DNA of 64,000 nt from Candidatus Mediterraneibacter guildfordensis (GTDB lineage Bacteria > Bacillota > Clostridia > Lachnospirales > Lachnospiraceae), in assembly GCA_019112735.1 (NCBI GenBank), contig DXIS01000040.1:1-64000 (forward strand). Direction: 5' to 3'. Numbering within the stretch: position 1 is the stretch's first letter; each line of letters opens with the position of its first letter. This document shows, in pieces, positions 9,176 through 18,140 of this stretch. The notes below the pieces were generated by a model that was given only the letters and a program-made list of their open reading frames with translations, was not told the DNA's origin and did no database searches. The translations under genes and the position numbers were made by a program.

Positions 9176-9946
9176 CTATACCTGTTTCCCGGACTCCCGT
9201 GCGGTCACACAGATGCGCTCGCTGTCATCCGCCGCCGCGCCTTCCGTGTCCATGTCCCGGGCGTCCAGGAAAATCAGCCCTGCTTCTTTAAGCAGTCCTT
9301 TTATCTCCTCCAGCGTGTAGCCTCTCTGATAGTGGGTCTCCCGGTACTTCCGGTACAGTTCCTCCGGTTCATGGCCGGGTTCCCGGATAAATAAGGTCAG
9401 ATCGTATTCATTGATCCGCTCGTCTTCATAATAATAATTATCCCAGATAAAACTGCATTCTCCCCGGTCCTCCGCGATCGTGCAGTCGCCCATGACGTCC
9501 CGGTACTTGTGAACGGTATTAAAATCAAAAATAAAAATGCCGCCGGGATCCAGGTAATTGTTGACCAGCCGGAACACCTGAAGAAGGTCCGCCGGATCCG
9601 TCATATAATTCACGGAATCGCAGACGCTCAGCACCGCCCGCACCGTGCCGTACAGTTCGAACGCCCGCATATCCTGCAGAAGATAAAGGATATCGTGCCC
9701 GGACGCTTCCTTCTTCTCCATGGCGATCTCCAGCATATCCGCGGAATTATCCACGCCGATCATATCGTAGCCGAATCCCGCGAAAAGCTCCGTCATAGTC
9801 CCGGTACCGCACCCCAGATCCAGCAGGATCCCGTCATTTATGTCATTTTCGCACAGAATGCGGTATATATATCCGCCCCATTCTTCATAGGGGACATTAT
9901 CCATGAAGGTATCATATACCTCCGCAAAACTTGTATACGCTTCCAC
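9176..9946 (-). CDS. Class I SAM-dependent methyltransferase
   Basis: 256-residue protein with a Rossmann-fold methyltransferase core. The SAM-binding motif I LLDLGCGTGTMTE is near residue 41, followed by GVDNSADMLEIA and LQDMRAF. The substrate cannot be named from sequence; relatives are annotated only as methyltransferase type 11/25. It lies 26 bp upstream of hslO on the same strand and may be co-transcribed with it. The first ATG at 9946 gives a conventional N terminus. Confidence 0.85.
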   Translation of the reverse strand: MEAYTSFAEVYDTFMDNVPYEEWGGYIYRILCENDINDGILLDLGCGTGTMTELFAGFGYDMIGVDNSADMLEIAMEKKEASGHDILYLLQDMRAFELYGTVRAVLSVCDSVNYMTDPADLLQVFRLVNNYLDPGGIFIFDFNTVHKYRDVMGDCTIAEDRGECSFIWDNYYYEDERINEYDLTLFIREPGHEPEELYRKYRETHYQRGYTLEEIKGLLKEAGLIFLDARDMDTEGAAADDSERICVTARESGKQV

Positions 9947-10020
9947 TCAAAGCTGCCTCCTGCGTTTGGTTTCCGATAGAAGTGTAACACATTTCCACAT
10001 AATGCGCACCTGAAAATGCA

Positions 10021-10467
10021 TCACTCTTTCAGATTTCCCCGGATCTTCCGGAGGGATCCGGCAAGGGCGAGGAGTTCCCCGTCCGTCATGCCGCCGCACA
10101 GGATCTGTTCCAGCTCTGCGAATCCGGCATCCACCTTTTCCGCCGTCTCCCGGCCTGCATCTGTCAGGCCGACCCGGTAGGCCCGGCGGCTCTGGGGATC
10201 CCGCTCCCGCCGGATCAGACCTTTCTCCTCCAGCCGGTCCAGCGTCCGGGACATGGTGGTCACATCCATCAGGCAGGCGTCCGCGAGCTCCCGCTGAGTC
10301 ACATTGCCGGCCGCCGCAAGGGAAGAGAGGATCCTTGCCTGACCCTGGCCCGGCGTCAGGCCGATCTCCAGGAGAAATCTCTGGACTCTGGTGCGCTTCT
10401 GCTGCTCGATCTCAAATAACGTCTTCCGGATCTGCACCTTAATATCCGTTTCCTGTCGTATTTCCAT
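10021..10467 (-). CDS. MarR family transcriptional regulator
   Basis: 148-residue winged-helix repressor-type protein. The recognition region reads TQRELADACLMDVTTMSRTLDRLEEKGLIRRERDP, with the wing after it (RRAYRVGLTDAG). The start is placed at 10467, behind AGGAGG; a GTG one codon earlier is possible. It is the last gene of a three-gene unit after two ABC exporter subunits (13 bp gap), so the regulator lies at the distal end of the operon it probably controls. Tandem ATTG-N6-CAAT sites upstream of the first ABC gene are its likely operators. Confidence 0.9.
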   Translation of the reverse strand: MEIRQETDIKVQIRKTLFEIEQQKRTRVQRFLLEIGLTPGQGQARILSSLAAAGNVTQRELADACLMDVTTMSRTLDRLEEKGLIRRERDPQSRRAYRVGLTDAGRETAEKVDAGFAELEQILCGGMTDGELLALAGSLRKIRGNLKE

Positions 10468-10480
10468 CACAATGCTCCTC

Positions 10481-12328
10481 CTACTCCAGTTCATACATGC
10501 CCGTATAGAGCTGATAATATCTGCCTCTCTGATCCAGCAGTTCTTCATGGCTGCCCCGCTCGATGACCGTCCCGTGCTCCAGCACCAGGATCGCCTTGGA
10601 ATTGCGCACGGTTGAGAGCCGGTGGGCGATCACGAAGACCGTCCGGCCTTTCATCAGGGCGTCCATGCCCTTTTCGATCAGCCGCTCGGTCCGCGTATCC
10701 ACCGAGGAGGTGGCCTCGTCAAGGATCAGAACCGGCGCCTGCGCTGCGGCTGCCCGGGCGATGGCCAGGAGCTGCCGCTGGCCCTGGGACAGATTGCTGC
10801 CGTCGCTGTACAGCATGGTCTCATATCCGTCCGGCAGCCTCCGGATAAAGGAATCCGCGCTGGCCAGCTTCGCCGCGGCAACAACTTCCTCATCCGTCGC
10901 CTCCGGCCGGCCGTAGCGGATATTGTCGGCAATGGTCCCCGTAAAAAGATGGGTGTCCTGGATCACCATGCCGAGGGACCGGCGCAGATCGTCCTTCCGG
11001 ATCCGCCGGATATCGATCCCGTCATAGAGGATGCGCCCGCTCCTGATCTCATAAAACCGGTTGATGAGATTGATGATCGTCGTCTTGCCTGCGCCCGTGG
11101 AGCCCACAAAGGCGATCTTCTGCCCCGGCTTCGCGTACAGGCTGATGCCGTCCAGCACGTTCTGTCCCGGCACATAGCCGAAGACCACATTTTCAAACCG
11201 GACGTCCCCCTTCAGGGGCGTGAGCGTCCCGTCTTCCTCTTTCCATGCCCAGCCGCTTCCGCCGTCTGCCGTCCCGCTCTCCTGCCCGGCCGTTCCGCCC
11301 GGCGTCCGCACCAGCGTCACGGTCCCTTCATCGGGTTCCGGCTCCTCGTGCATCATTTCGAAAATGCGTTCCGCGCCGGCCAGTGCCGACAGGATGAAGT
11401 TCACCTGCTGGGTAAACTGATTGAGCGGCATGGCGCTCTGGCGCACGTAGACCAGATAGGCCGCCAGGCTTCCCAGGTCCATCATCCCGGCAATGGCAAG
11501 GAGCGCGCCCGCACAGGCTGACACCGCATAGCATCCGTAGGACAGGCTGACGATGCAGGGGATCATCATGGAAGAATAGGCAAGCGCCTTTGTCGACGCC
11601 GTGCGGAGTTTCCCGTTCTTCTCCCGGAAGACTTTCATATCCTCTTCCTCATGGTTAAAGATCTTCTCGACCTTCTGCCCGGCTACCATCTCTTCCGTAA
11701 ATCCGTTGATATCGGCCAGACATGCCTGCTGCCGGTCAAAATATTCTTTGCTCCGCTTCCCGTTCCATTTGATGAACCAGAACATGACCAGCAGGAATCC
11801 GATCACGATCAGCGCCATCCGCACATTCAGCACGATCAGCATCACCACCGTGCCGGTAAGCGTCAGGGCGCTCTGGATCACCATGGTAAAACTGTTATTA
11901 AGCGCCTCCTGGATCGTATCCACATCATTGGTAAAACGGCTCATCAGCTCCCCGTGGGTATTGGCGTCGAAATATCTGAGCGGCAGAGTCTGCACATGGG
12001 CGAACAGATCCCGGCGGATATCCCCCACCACTTTCTGGGACGTCTTCACCATCAGCCGGTTATACCAGAATGTAGACAGGGCGCCGCACAGATACATGCC
12101 GCCCATGAAGAGGAGCGCGAGGATCAGCCCCCGGACGTCCCCCGGCAGGATATAGTCATTGATCACCGGTTTGAGCAGATAGGTCCCCGTTACACTGGCG
12201 CCCGTGCTGATGCACACGAGCACCGCCACCAGCAGCATGAGCCACCGGTGATAGCCCATATAATGGAGCAGTTCCCGCAGCGCCCGGCGGGTATCTTTCG
12301 GCCGTTTGTATCCTGTGTACCTTGCCAT
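10481..12328 (-). CDS. ABC exporter subunit with consensus ATPase site
   Basis: 615-residue half-transporter: six-helix membrane domain (about 30-330), then a nucleotide-binding domain with Walker A GSTGAGKTT, signature NLSQGQRQ, and Walker B with catalytic glutamate ILDEATSSVD. An unusual Gly/Thr-rich linker near 345-375 joins the two domains. It pairs with the upstream 575-residue subunit, whose stop codon overlaps this start by one base (TAATG). The pair fits heterodimeric multidrug exporters of the BmrCD/LmrCD type, with this subunit carrying the active site. Substrate unknown. Confidence 0.93.
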   Translation of the reverse strand: MARYTGYKRPKDTRRALRELLHYMGYHRWLMLLVAVLVCISTGASVTGTYLLKPVINDYILPGDVRGLILALLFMGGMYLCGALSTFWYNRLMVKTSQKVVGDIRRDLFAHVQTLPLRYFDANTHGELMSRFTNDVDTIQEALNNSFTMVIQSALTLTGTVVMLIVLNVRMALIVIGFLLVMFWFIKWNGKRSKEYFDRQQACLADINGFTEEMVAGQKVEKIFNHEEEDMKVFREKNGKLRTASTKALAYSSMMIPCIVSLSYGCYAVSACAGALLAIAGMMDLGSLAAYLVYVRQSAMPLNQFTQQVNFILSALAGAERIFEMMHEEPEPDEGTVTLVRTPGGTAGQESGTADGGSGWAWKEEDGTLTPLKGDVRFENVVFGYVPGQNVLDGISLYAKPGQKIAFVGSTGAGKTTIINLINRFYEIRSGRILYDGIDIRRIRKDDLRRSLGMVIQDTHLFTGTIADNIRYGRPEATDEEVVAAAKLASADSFIRRLPDGYETMLYSDGSNLSQGQRQLLAIARAAAAQAPVLILDEATSSVDTRTERLIEKGMDALMKGRTVFVIAHRLSTVRNSKAILVLEHGTVIERGSHEELLDQRGRYYQLYTGMYELE

Positions 12329-14055
12329 TACAGATCCGCTCCTTCCTTCTGAGATTCATAGATTTCCTGATAGATCCGGTTATCCCGCAGCAGTTCTTCA
12401 TGGGTTCCCATGCCCCGGATCTTCCCGTCGTCCAGCACAAGGATCTGATCGGCATGCCGCACCGAAGAAATGCGCTGGGCAATGATGATCTTCGTCATAT
12501 CCGGCAGTTTCCGCGCCAGCTGCTCCCGGATCCGTGCTTCCGTCGCCGTATCCACCGCACTGGTGGAGTCATCCAGGATCAGCACCTTCGGTTTCTTCAG
12601 GATGGCGCGGGCGATGCAGAGCCGCTGCTTCTGGCCGCCGGAGACATTGACGCCGCCCTGCCCCATTTCCGTATCATAGCCGTTCTCCAGCCGGCCGATG
12701 AATTCATCCGCGCCGGCGATCCGGCAGGCCTCTTCGATCTCTTCCTGAGAAGCATCCTGATCTCCCCACAGAAGGTTCTCCTTCAGCGTACCCGAGAAGA
12801 GCGTATTTTTCTGCAGCACCATGGAGACCGCGTCCCGCAGATGCCGGAGCGGATACCGCTCCACCGGCACCCCGTCGATCAGGAGCTCCCCGGATGTAAT
12901 GTCATAGAGCCTTGGGATGAGCTGCACCAGCGTCGTCTTGGCGGAGCCGGTCTGCCCCACGATCCCCACCGTCTGTCCGGCCCGGATATGGAATGTGATA
13001 TCAGAGAGCACCGGCTCTGCCGCTTCTTCCTTATATTTAAAATACACGTGGCGGAACTCGATCTCGCCCCGCGCCACTTCGATATCTTCCGCCTGATCCT
13101 CCGTAATGTCGATCTCCTCGTCCAGCACTTCGATGATCCGTCTGCCCGAAGCAAGCGAGCGGGTCAGCATGAGGAAAATATTGGAGATCATCATCAGGGA
13201 ATTCAGGATCTGGAGTACATAGCTCAGAAATCCGGTCAGCGCGCCCACCTGCATGGACCCCGTCCGGATCATGCCGCCCCCGAACCAGAGGATGCCCAGG
13301 ATCGTCCCGTACATCACGAACTGCATGGCCGCCATGTTGGTGGTGGCGATCCGGAAGGCACGCTCGGACTGGGTCTGGAGATTGGTGTTGACCTCCCCGA
13401 ATTTGCCGATCTCATAGTCCCCGCGCACATAGGCCTTGACGACCCGGATCGCGGTCAGGTTCTCCTGGATGATCCGGTTCACCAGATCAATGGCCTCCTG
13501 CATCTTTCCGTAGAGCGGCCGCACTTTCCGGATGATCAGGAAGAGGCAGAGGGCCAGCGTGGGCAGCGCCACCAGAAAGACCAGGGCCAGCCTTGAATTG
13601 ATGGAAAATGCCACCGCCGTAGCCGCCACCAGCATGACCGGGCCTCTGCACGCCGGCCGCATGCCGCTGGAGATACTGTTCTGGATATTGGTCACATCGC
13701 TGGTCATCCGGGTGACAAGGGAGGACAGCTGGAAATGATCCACATTCGCAAAGGAAAACTGCTGCAGCTTCGCATACTCCGCCTCCCTTAAATTCGCGCC
13801 CAGCCCCTGGCCCGCCAGGGCGGCGAACTGCGCGCTCCCGATCCCAAGTCCCAGGGCCAGCGCCGCGCAGACGAGCATCAGCCCGCTCTGCCGGAAGATG
13901 TAGGCCTGATCCCGGGCCGCCACGCCGATATCCACGATATCCGCCATGATCAGCGGGATGATCAGCTCAAAGAGCGACTCCGCCGTAATGCACAGGACAG
14001 CCAGGACCAGATACTTCCGGTACGATCCGATATAGGAAAAAATACGCCTCAGCAT
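12328..14055 (-). CDS. ABC exporter subunit with degenerate ATPase site
   Basis: 575-residue half-transporter with the same architecture as its partner. Walker A is GQTGSAKTT and the signature NVSGGQKQ, but the residue after Walker B is aspartate (ILDDSTSAVD) where the catalytic glutamate normally sits. That is the mark of the degenerate half of heterodimeric exporters. The start is placed at 14055: the in-frame GTG at 14067 is part of an extended Shine-Dalgarno, GAGGTGAT, seven bases before this ATG. It is the first gene of the exporter-MarR unit. Confidence 0.93.
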   Translation of the reverse strand: MLRRIFSYIGSYRKYLVLAVLCITAESLFELIIPLIMADIVDIGVAARDQAYIFRQSGLMLVCAALALGLGIGSAQFAALAGQGLGANLREAEYAKLQQFSFANVDHFQLSSLVTRMTSDVTNIQNSISSGMRPACRGPVMLVAATAVAFSINSRLALVFLVALPTLALCLFLIIRKVRPLYGKMQEAIDLVNRIIQENLTAIRVVKAYVRGDYEIGKFGEVNTNLQTQSERAFRIATTNMAAMQFVMYGTILGILWFGGGMIRTGSMQVGALTGFLSYVLQILNSLMMISNIFLMLTRSLASGRRIIEVLDEEIDITEDQAEDIEVARGEIEFRHVYFKYKEEAAEPVLSDITFHIRAGQTVGIVGQTGSAKTTLVQLIPRLYDITSGELLIDGVPVERYPLRHLRDAVSMVLQKNTLFSGTLKENLLWGDQDASQEEIEEACRIAGADEFIGRLENGYDTEMGQGGVNVSGGQKQRLCIARAILKKPKVLILDDSTSAVDTATEARIREQLARKLPDMTKIIIAQRISSVRHADQILVLDDGKIRGMGTHEELLRDNRIYQEIYESQKEGADL

Positions 14056-14076
14056 TTCAGATATCACCTCTTAATT

Positions 14077-14105
14077 ATTGTATCTGCAACTATTGTATGT
14101 GCAAT
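14077..14105 (-). promoter_or_regulatory. Tandem candidate MarR operator
   Basis: Two copies of an ATTG-N6-CAA(T/C) half-palindrome lie 15 bp apart on the plus strand: ATTGTATCTGCAAC (14077-14090) and ATTGTATGTGCAAT (14092-14105). They sit just upstream of the Shine-Dalgarno of the first exporter gene, where a repressor would block transcription. Assignment to the MarR protein of the same unit is inference. Confidence 0.55.
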
Positions 14106-14231
14106 TTTAAGATGCGTCAAACATTTTATGATAAAATTCATCAAATTCTTCTTCCCTTTAATGTGGTCAAGTGATATAATAGCTAAGACTGCGTTAAGAA
14201 GTCGTTAAAATTCAGAAAGGAATGAAAAGAC

Positions 14232-16136
14232 ATGGACAACAAAAACGAGTTCAAGCCGTATATCCCGGCGGACAAGATCGTCCCGGAATTTACGGTAACC
14301 TCTGCTGTGATCGGTTGTCTTCTCGCCATTGTATTCGGCGCTGCCAATGCATACCTGGGACTGTTAGTCGGAATGACCATCTCCGCTTCCATCCCGGCGG
14401 CCGTTATCTCCATGGGTATCATCCGTGTGATCCTCAGAAGAGATTCCATCCTTGAGAACAACCTTGTACAGACGATCGGTTCTGCCGGTGAGTCTCTTGC
14501 AGCAGGTGCGATCTTCACACTTCCGGCACTGTTCCTGTGGGCAGAGGAAGGCAAGATCGAATTCCCAAGCATTGTAACAATTTTCTTCATCGCACTGTTC
14601 GGCGGTCTCCTCGGAGTCTGCTTCATGGTGCCGCTGCGCCAGGCGCTCATCGTAGAAGAGCACGGCACACTGCCGTTCCCGGAAGGAACTGCATGTGCGG
14701 AAGTCCTTCTGGCAGGTGAGGAAGGCGGCAGCAAGGCCGGTTCTGTATTCACAGGACTTGGCATCGCTGCATTTTACAAATTCATCGCTGACGGACTGAA
14801 ACTCTTCCCCAGCGAGATCGGATACGCATTCCAGGGTTATGCCGGATCTCAGATCGGTATCCAGGTGCTCCCGTCACTGGCTGGTGTGGGCTTCATCTGC
14901 GGACCGAAGATCTCCAGCTACATGCTGGCCGGCGGTACCTTAAGCTGGTTCGTGCTCATGCCGGCCATCGCACTGTTCGGCGGTGACGCGACGATCTACC
15001 CGGGCACAACCCCGATCAGCGAGATGCTCGCAGCTGACGGTCCGTCCGCCCTGTGGAGCAACTATATCAAATACATCGGCGCCGGCGCCGTTGCTGCCGG
15101 CGGTATGATCAGCCTTGTAAAGACATTCCCGCTGATCGTCCGCACATTCAAGCAGGCAATGGCCAGCCTGAGCAAGAAGCACGCACAGAAGAACGCCCTG
15201 CGTACACAGCAGGATCTTCCGATGTCCTTCCTGCTTGTGATCCTGGCAGCGATCGTAGTCCTGATCTGGCTGCTCCCGGCATTCCCGGTTAATCCGTTCG
15301 GCTCCCTGATCATCGTGATCTTCGGATTCTTCTTTGCTTCCGTATCCTCACGTATGGTCGGCCTGATCGGTTCTTCCAACAACCCGGTATCCGGTATGGC
15401 TATCGCCACACTGATCATCGCTACACTGCTCCTGAAAGCAACCGGAACAGACGGCACGACAGGTATGGTGGGCGCGATTGCGATCGGCGGCGTGATCTGC
15501 ATCGTAGCGGCCATCGCCGGCGATACATCACAGGACCTGAAGACCGGTTTCATCGTAGGCGCTACGCCGAAGAAACAGCAGCTCGGTGAGATGCTCGGCG
15601 TTGTCGTTTCCGCGGCAGCGGTCGGCTTCGTACTCTACCTCCTCAATGAGGCATGGGGATACGGAAGCGAGCAGCTCCCGGCAGCACAGGCGACCATGAT
15701 GAAGATGCTCGTTGAGGGTATCATGAACGCAGAGCTTCCGTGGGCGCTGATCTTCATCGGTGTCTTCGTGGCTGTTATGGCTGAAATCCTGAAGGTGCCG
15801 GTTATGCCGTTCGCAGTTGGTATGTACCTGCCGTTCAGCTTAAGTGCAGGCATCATGGCCGGCGGTGTTGTACGTTTCATCGTTGAGAAGATCAAAGGCT
15901 CAGACGCAGAGAAGAAAGAGCGCGGCGACAGAGGCGTTCTCTTTACATCCGGTCTGATCGCCGGCGAAGGCATCATGGGTATCGTACTGGCAGTACTTGC
16001 CGTACTGAAAGTGGATTCCGTGATCAACCTGAGCGAGAAATTCGGTTTCACGACTCCGCAGCCGGTAAGCCTTGTTGTCTTCATTCTGCTGCTGATCTAT
16101 CTGTACACACGCTGCATGAAGAAAGACAAGAAATAA
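14232..16136 (+). CDS. OPT family oligopeptide transporter
   Basis: 634-residue integral membrane protein with about 14-16 hydrophobic segments, beginning after the short cytosolic head NKNEFKPYIPADKIVPEFT. Family features include EENNLVQTIGSAGES-like sequence (here ENNLVQTIGSAGESLAAG, near 79), LPFPEGTACAE (near 147) and the SSNNPVSGMAIATL segment (near 375). OPT proteins import small peptides or metal-siderophore complexes, probably proton-driven. An intrinsic terminator-like hairpin follows, and then two small genes that appear linked to it. Confidence 0.92.
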   Translation: MDNKNEFKPYIPADKIVPEFTVTSAVIGCLLAIVFGAANAYLGLLVGMTISASIPAAVISMGIIRVILRRDSILENNLVQTIGSAGESLAAGAIFTLPALFLWAEEGKIEFPSIVTIFFIALFGGLLGVCFMVPLRQALIVEEHGTLPFPEGTACAEVLLAGEEGGSKAGSVFTGLGIAAFYKFIADGLKLFPSEIGYAFQGYAGSQIGIQVLPSLAGVGFICGPKISSYMLAGGTLSWFVLMPAIALFGGDATIYPGTTPISEMLAADGPSALWSNYIKYIGAGAVAAGGMISLVKTFPLIVRTFKQAMASLSKKHAQKNALRTQQDLPMSFLLVILAAIVVLIWLLPAFPVNPFGSLIIVIFGFFFASVSSRMVGLIGSSNNPVSGMAIATLIIATLLLKATGTDGTTGMVGAIAIGGVICIVAAIAGDTSQDLKTGFIVGATPKKQQLGEMLGVVVSAAAVGFVLYLLNEAWGYGSEQLPAAQATMMKMLVEGIMNAELPWALIFIGVFVAVMAEILKVPVMPFAVGMYLPFSLSAGIMAGGVVRFIVEKIKGSDAEKKERGDRGVLFTSGLIAGEGIMGIVLAVLAVLKVDSVINLSEKFGFTTPQPVSLVVFILLLIYLYTRCMKKDKK

Positions 16137-16160
16137 AACCTTATAAAAAAGAGAAAGATG

Positions 16161-16189
16161 CAGCCTGCTCCTGCAGGCTGTTTCTTTCT
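16161..16189 (+). terminator. Intrinsic terminator or attenuator after the OPT gene
   Basis: Stem CAGCCTGC (16161-16168) with GCAGGCTG (16173-16180), a 4-nt loop, then TTTCTTTCT. It lies between the OPT gene and the two small downstream genes, so it probably lowers but may not abolish read-through. Confidence 0.7.
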
Positions 16190-16207
16190 ATCATCTGGTA
16201 GAAAAAT

Positions 16208-16561
16208 ATGAAGAAAAAAGACAGCAAAAATTATCTTGATTATGTCCCGGTTAAAAATCCGGAAGTTGAATATGAAACAGGCGACGACGGCATCGTGACC
16301 GTCTATATCGAATGGAACGGGTTCTATCACCGGATCGCCCAGAAGTTCTTCAAACGTCCCCGCGTAAGCGATGTAAAGCTTGACGGCTACGGGAGCTTCG
16401 TGTGGCTCGCCATTGACGATTCGAAAGATGTGCACCAGCTCTCAAAGGAACTGGATGAAAAATATCCGAAGATGGAGAAATCCCTCTCAAGGCTGATCAA
16501 ATTCCTGGAGATCCTCCATGACAACCGTCTGATCCGCTGGAAAGGAGAAAAGACAAAATGA
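16208..16561 (+). CDS. PqqD-fold protein next to the OPT transporter
   Basis: 117-residue protein. The central and C-terminal part fits the PqqD pattern: LDGYGSFVWLAIDDSKDVHQ followed by helices ending SRLIKFLEILHDNRLI. PqqD proteins normally bind leader peptides for radical SAM enzymes, but no radical SAM gene lies nearby; the one at 53 kb has its own PqqD. It overlaps the next gene by ATGA, so those two are translationally coupled. The association with a peptide transporter suggests, but does not prove, a peptide-related role. Confidence 0.6.
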   Translation: MKKKDSKNYLDYVPVKNPEVEYETGDDGIVTVYIEWNGFYHRIAQKFFKRPRVSDVKLDGYGSFVWLAIDDSKDVHQLSKELDEKYPKMEKSLSRLIKFLEILHDNRLIRWKGEKTK

Positions 16562-16908
16562 TCCTTGAATATCTTCCATACGTCCTTCTCTTCGCCCTGG
16601 CGACGATCATCGTCTACGGATGGGGAATGTGGCGCTCCATGCGCCAGAAGCAGGATCTCTCCAACATGCTCAGTGCAAAAGGGATCTCCGGCGTGAAAAA
16701 AGCGCTTAAGAAAAACGGCCCCATGACCACAAAAGAGCTGGAACCGTTCGTAAAAGACCTGACGGCGAAGCAGCCCTTCAGCCGGGAACAGATCGGGGTG
16801 ACCGATCCGGCAAAATTCCTCGGTTCGATCCTGCCCTATATGGTCAGACAGAAAATGATCACCGAGACAACAGAAAACGGAAAAGCTGTCTATCAGTTAC
16901 GCAGATAA
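16558..16908 (+). CDS. Membrane-anchored small protein, unrecognised
   Basis: 116 residues. An N-terminal membrane helix (about 5-22, LPYVLLFALATIIVYGWGMW) is followed by a basic cytosolic part with a helical, winged-helix-like layout (GVKKALKKNGPMTTKELEPF, then MVRQKMITETTENGKAVYQL). I recognise no named family. It starts inside the stop codon of the PqqD-like gene and ends within the left arm of a strong terminator. With the OPT gene it makes a three-gene unit. Confidence 0.65.
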   Translation: MILEYLPYVLLFALATIIVYGWGMWRSMRQKQDLSNMLSAKGISGVKKALKKNGPMTTKELEPFVKDLTAKQPFSREQIGVTDPAKFLGSILPYMVRQKMITETTENGKAVYQLRR

Positions 16909-16927
16909 CTGACAGGCAGCTTTTTTT
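16884..16927 (+). terminator. Intrinsic terminator
   Basis: The 3' end of the preceding gene forms the left arm: AGCTG and TCAGTTA pair with TAACTGA and CAGCT, followed by a run of seven or more T at 16921. The stop codon lies in the loop side of the structure. Confidence 0.8.
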
Positions 16928-16936
16928 AATCCCTTC

Positions 16937-17752
16937 TTATGAATGATAATACAGTTCAACCGGATCGATGGGATCGAAAGGATGCTCCTCTTCCATCTTC
17001 TTGTTGCGGCCCCGCCGTTTCAGCAGCTCCCCGCTTTTATTGTACACCCAGAATGAATATACGAGTACTTTGTTGATCTTTCCGATCTTCTCCTTCGTTG
17101 TCCGGCCGTAAAGCGTTCCGCCGGTCTCAAAGGCCGCTTTCTTGTGGATGAGGGAGATGAGCTCCGTCTCGCACGTCACCGGCTCCGGCAGGATCGTGTA
17201 GGCTGTGCCCACACAGTCCGGCTTGTGGGAATCGCTTCCGCCGGTCGTCACCTTGCCGTATTTCTTCGCAAGCTTCATGGCTCCCGCATTGGACTCCACA
17301 GGTTCACAGCTGTTAAACGCCTCCACAAAATCAAACCGTTTCACGATCTCCGGAGACAGGTAATATCTTCTCGCATGCGTAAAGCTCATATACTTCTCCC
17401 CGCACGGATGGGCCGGCCCGAGGACGCCGCCGTTGCGGTGGACCAGATCGATGAGGAGGGCCAGCGGCATCCCCCGCATCTCCAGGAGACGCATCTTCAC
17501 ACCCTCCGGCATAATCACCAGGATGTGTCCCGCGTCACGGGTGTCATACTCGATCCCCTTGAGGACCACAAAATCCGTGTGCTTCTTTCCTTTGATATGA
17601 TCCTTCCAGTAACGGTACCCGTTGTATGTGTCATGGTCCGTGATGACCATTCCCTGAAATCCCTGCTCTTTAAGCAGTGTGATATACTCTTCCACACCGA
17701 CCTTGCTGTCGATGGATCCTTCTTTTACGTGGCAGTGCATGTCTATCTTCAT
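16937..17752 (-). CDS. PHP domain metal-dependent phosphoesterase
   Basis: 271-residue protein. PHP motifs are clear: MKIDMHCHV at the N terminus, ITDHDTYNG (near 38), GIEYDT (near 65), GPAHPCGE (near 111) and GGSDSHKP (near 170), supplying the His/Asp/Glu ligands of a multinuclear metal site. This is the YciV/TrpH-like stand-alone form, acting on small phosphoesters or short oligonucleotides. It converges on the OPT unit across a shared terminator region. The C-terminal tail is basic, then acidic. Confidence 0.85.
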   Translation of the reverse strand: MKIDMHCHVKEGSIDSKVGVEEYITLLKEQGFQGMVITDHDTYNGYRYWKDHIKGKKHTDFVVLKGIEYDTRDAGHILVIMPEGVKMRLLEMRGMPLALLIDLVHRNGGVLGPAHPCGEKYMSFTHARRYYLSPEIVKRFDFVEAFNSCEPVESNAGAMKLAKKYGKVTTGGSDSHKPDCVGTAYTILPEPVTCETELISLIHKKAAFETGGTLYGRTTKEKIGKINKVLVYSFWVYNKSGELLKRRGRNKKMEEEHPFDPIDPVELYYHS

Positions 17753-17853
17753 GGGAAAGCCCCCTTTTTATGATGTCCTGCACTAATTATACATCATCCG
17801 GATACAGGATGACAACTGCAGACACGGAGTTTTCAATCTTTTAACGTCAGACG

Positions 17854-18036
17854 CTACCCTCTGCTGATCCGCCCGGCCGCCGCCATCATCGCCCCCAGAC
17901 AGCCGAACCATCCCGCCGCGTAGACTGCCGTCGGCACATTCGTCTGCGCAAAGCAGAACAGCACGCACAGCACGGCCAGCACCGACACCCCGAGGATTCC
18001 CGTGATCACACATAAAACTGATTTTCTGATATACAT
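17854..18036 (-). CDS. Small two-helix membrane protein, hypothetical
   Basis: About 60 residues with two hydrophobic segments (VLCVITGILGVSVLAVLCVL and a shorter one near the C terminus) separated by a short loop. AAAGGTG lies nine bases before the chosen ATG at 18036; a GTG four codons earlier is inside that site. No family is recognised. It lies alone between the PHP gene and a larger membrane protein gene on the same strand. Composition and ribosome site make it plausible, but it could be non-coding. Confidence 0.4.
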   Translation of the reverse strand: MYIRKSVLCVITGILGVSVLAVLCVLFCFAQTNVPTAVYAAGWFGCLGAMMAAAGRISRG

Positions 18037-18140
18037 AATAAAACACACCTTTCTCTGAAATTCCTGCTTTCATTTTTCAACGATGCCATCATATCAGATC
18101 AGGTGTGTTATAAAATGTACATCATTATTTTATCCAGGAT

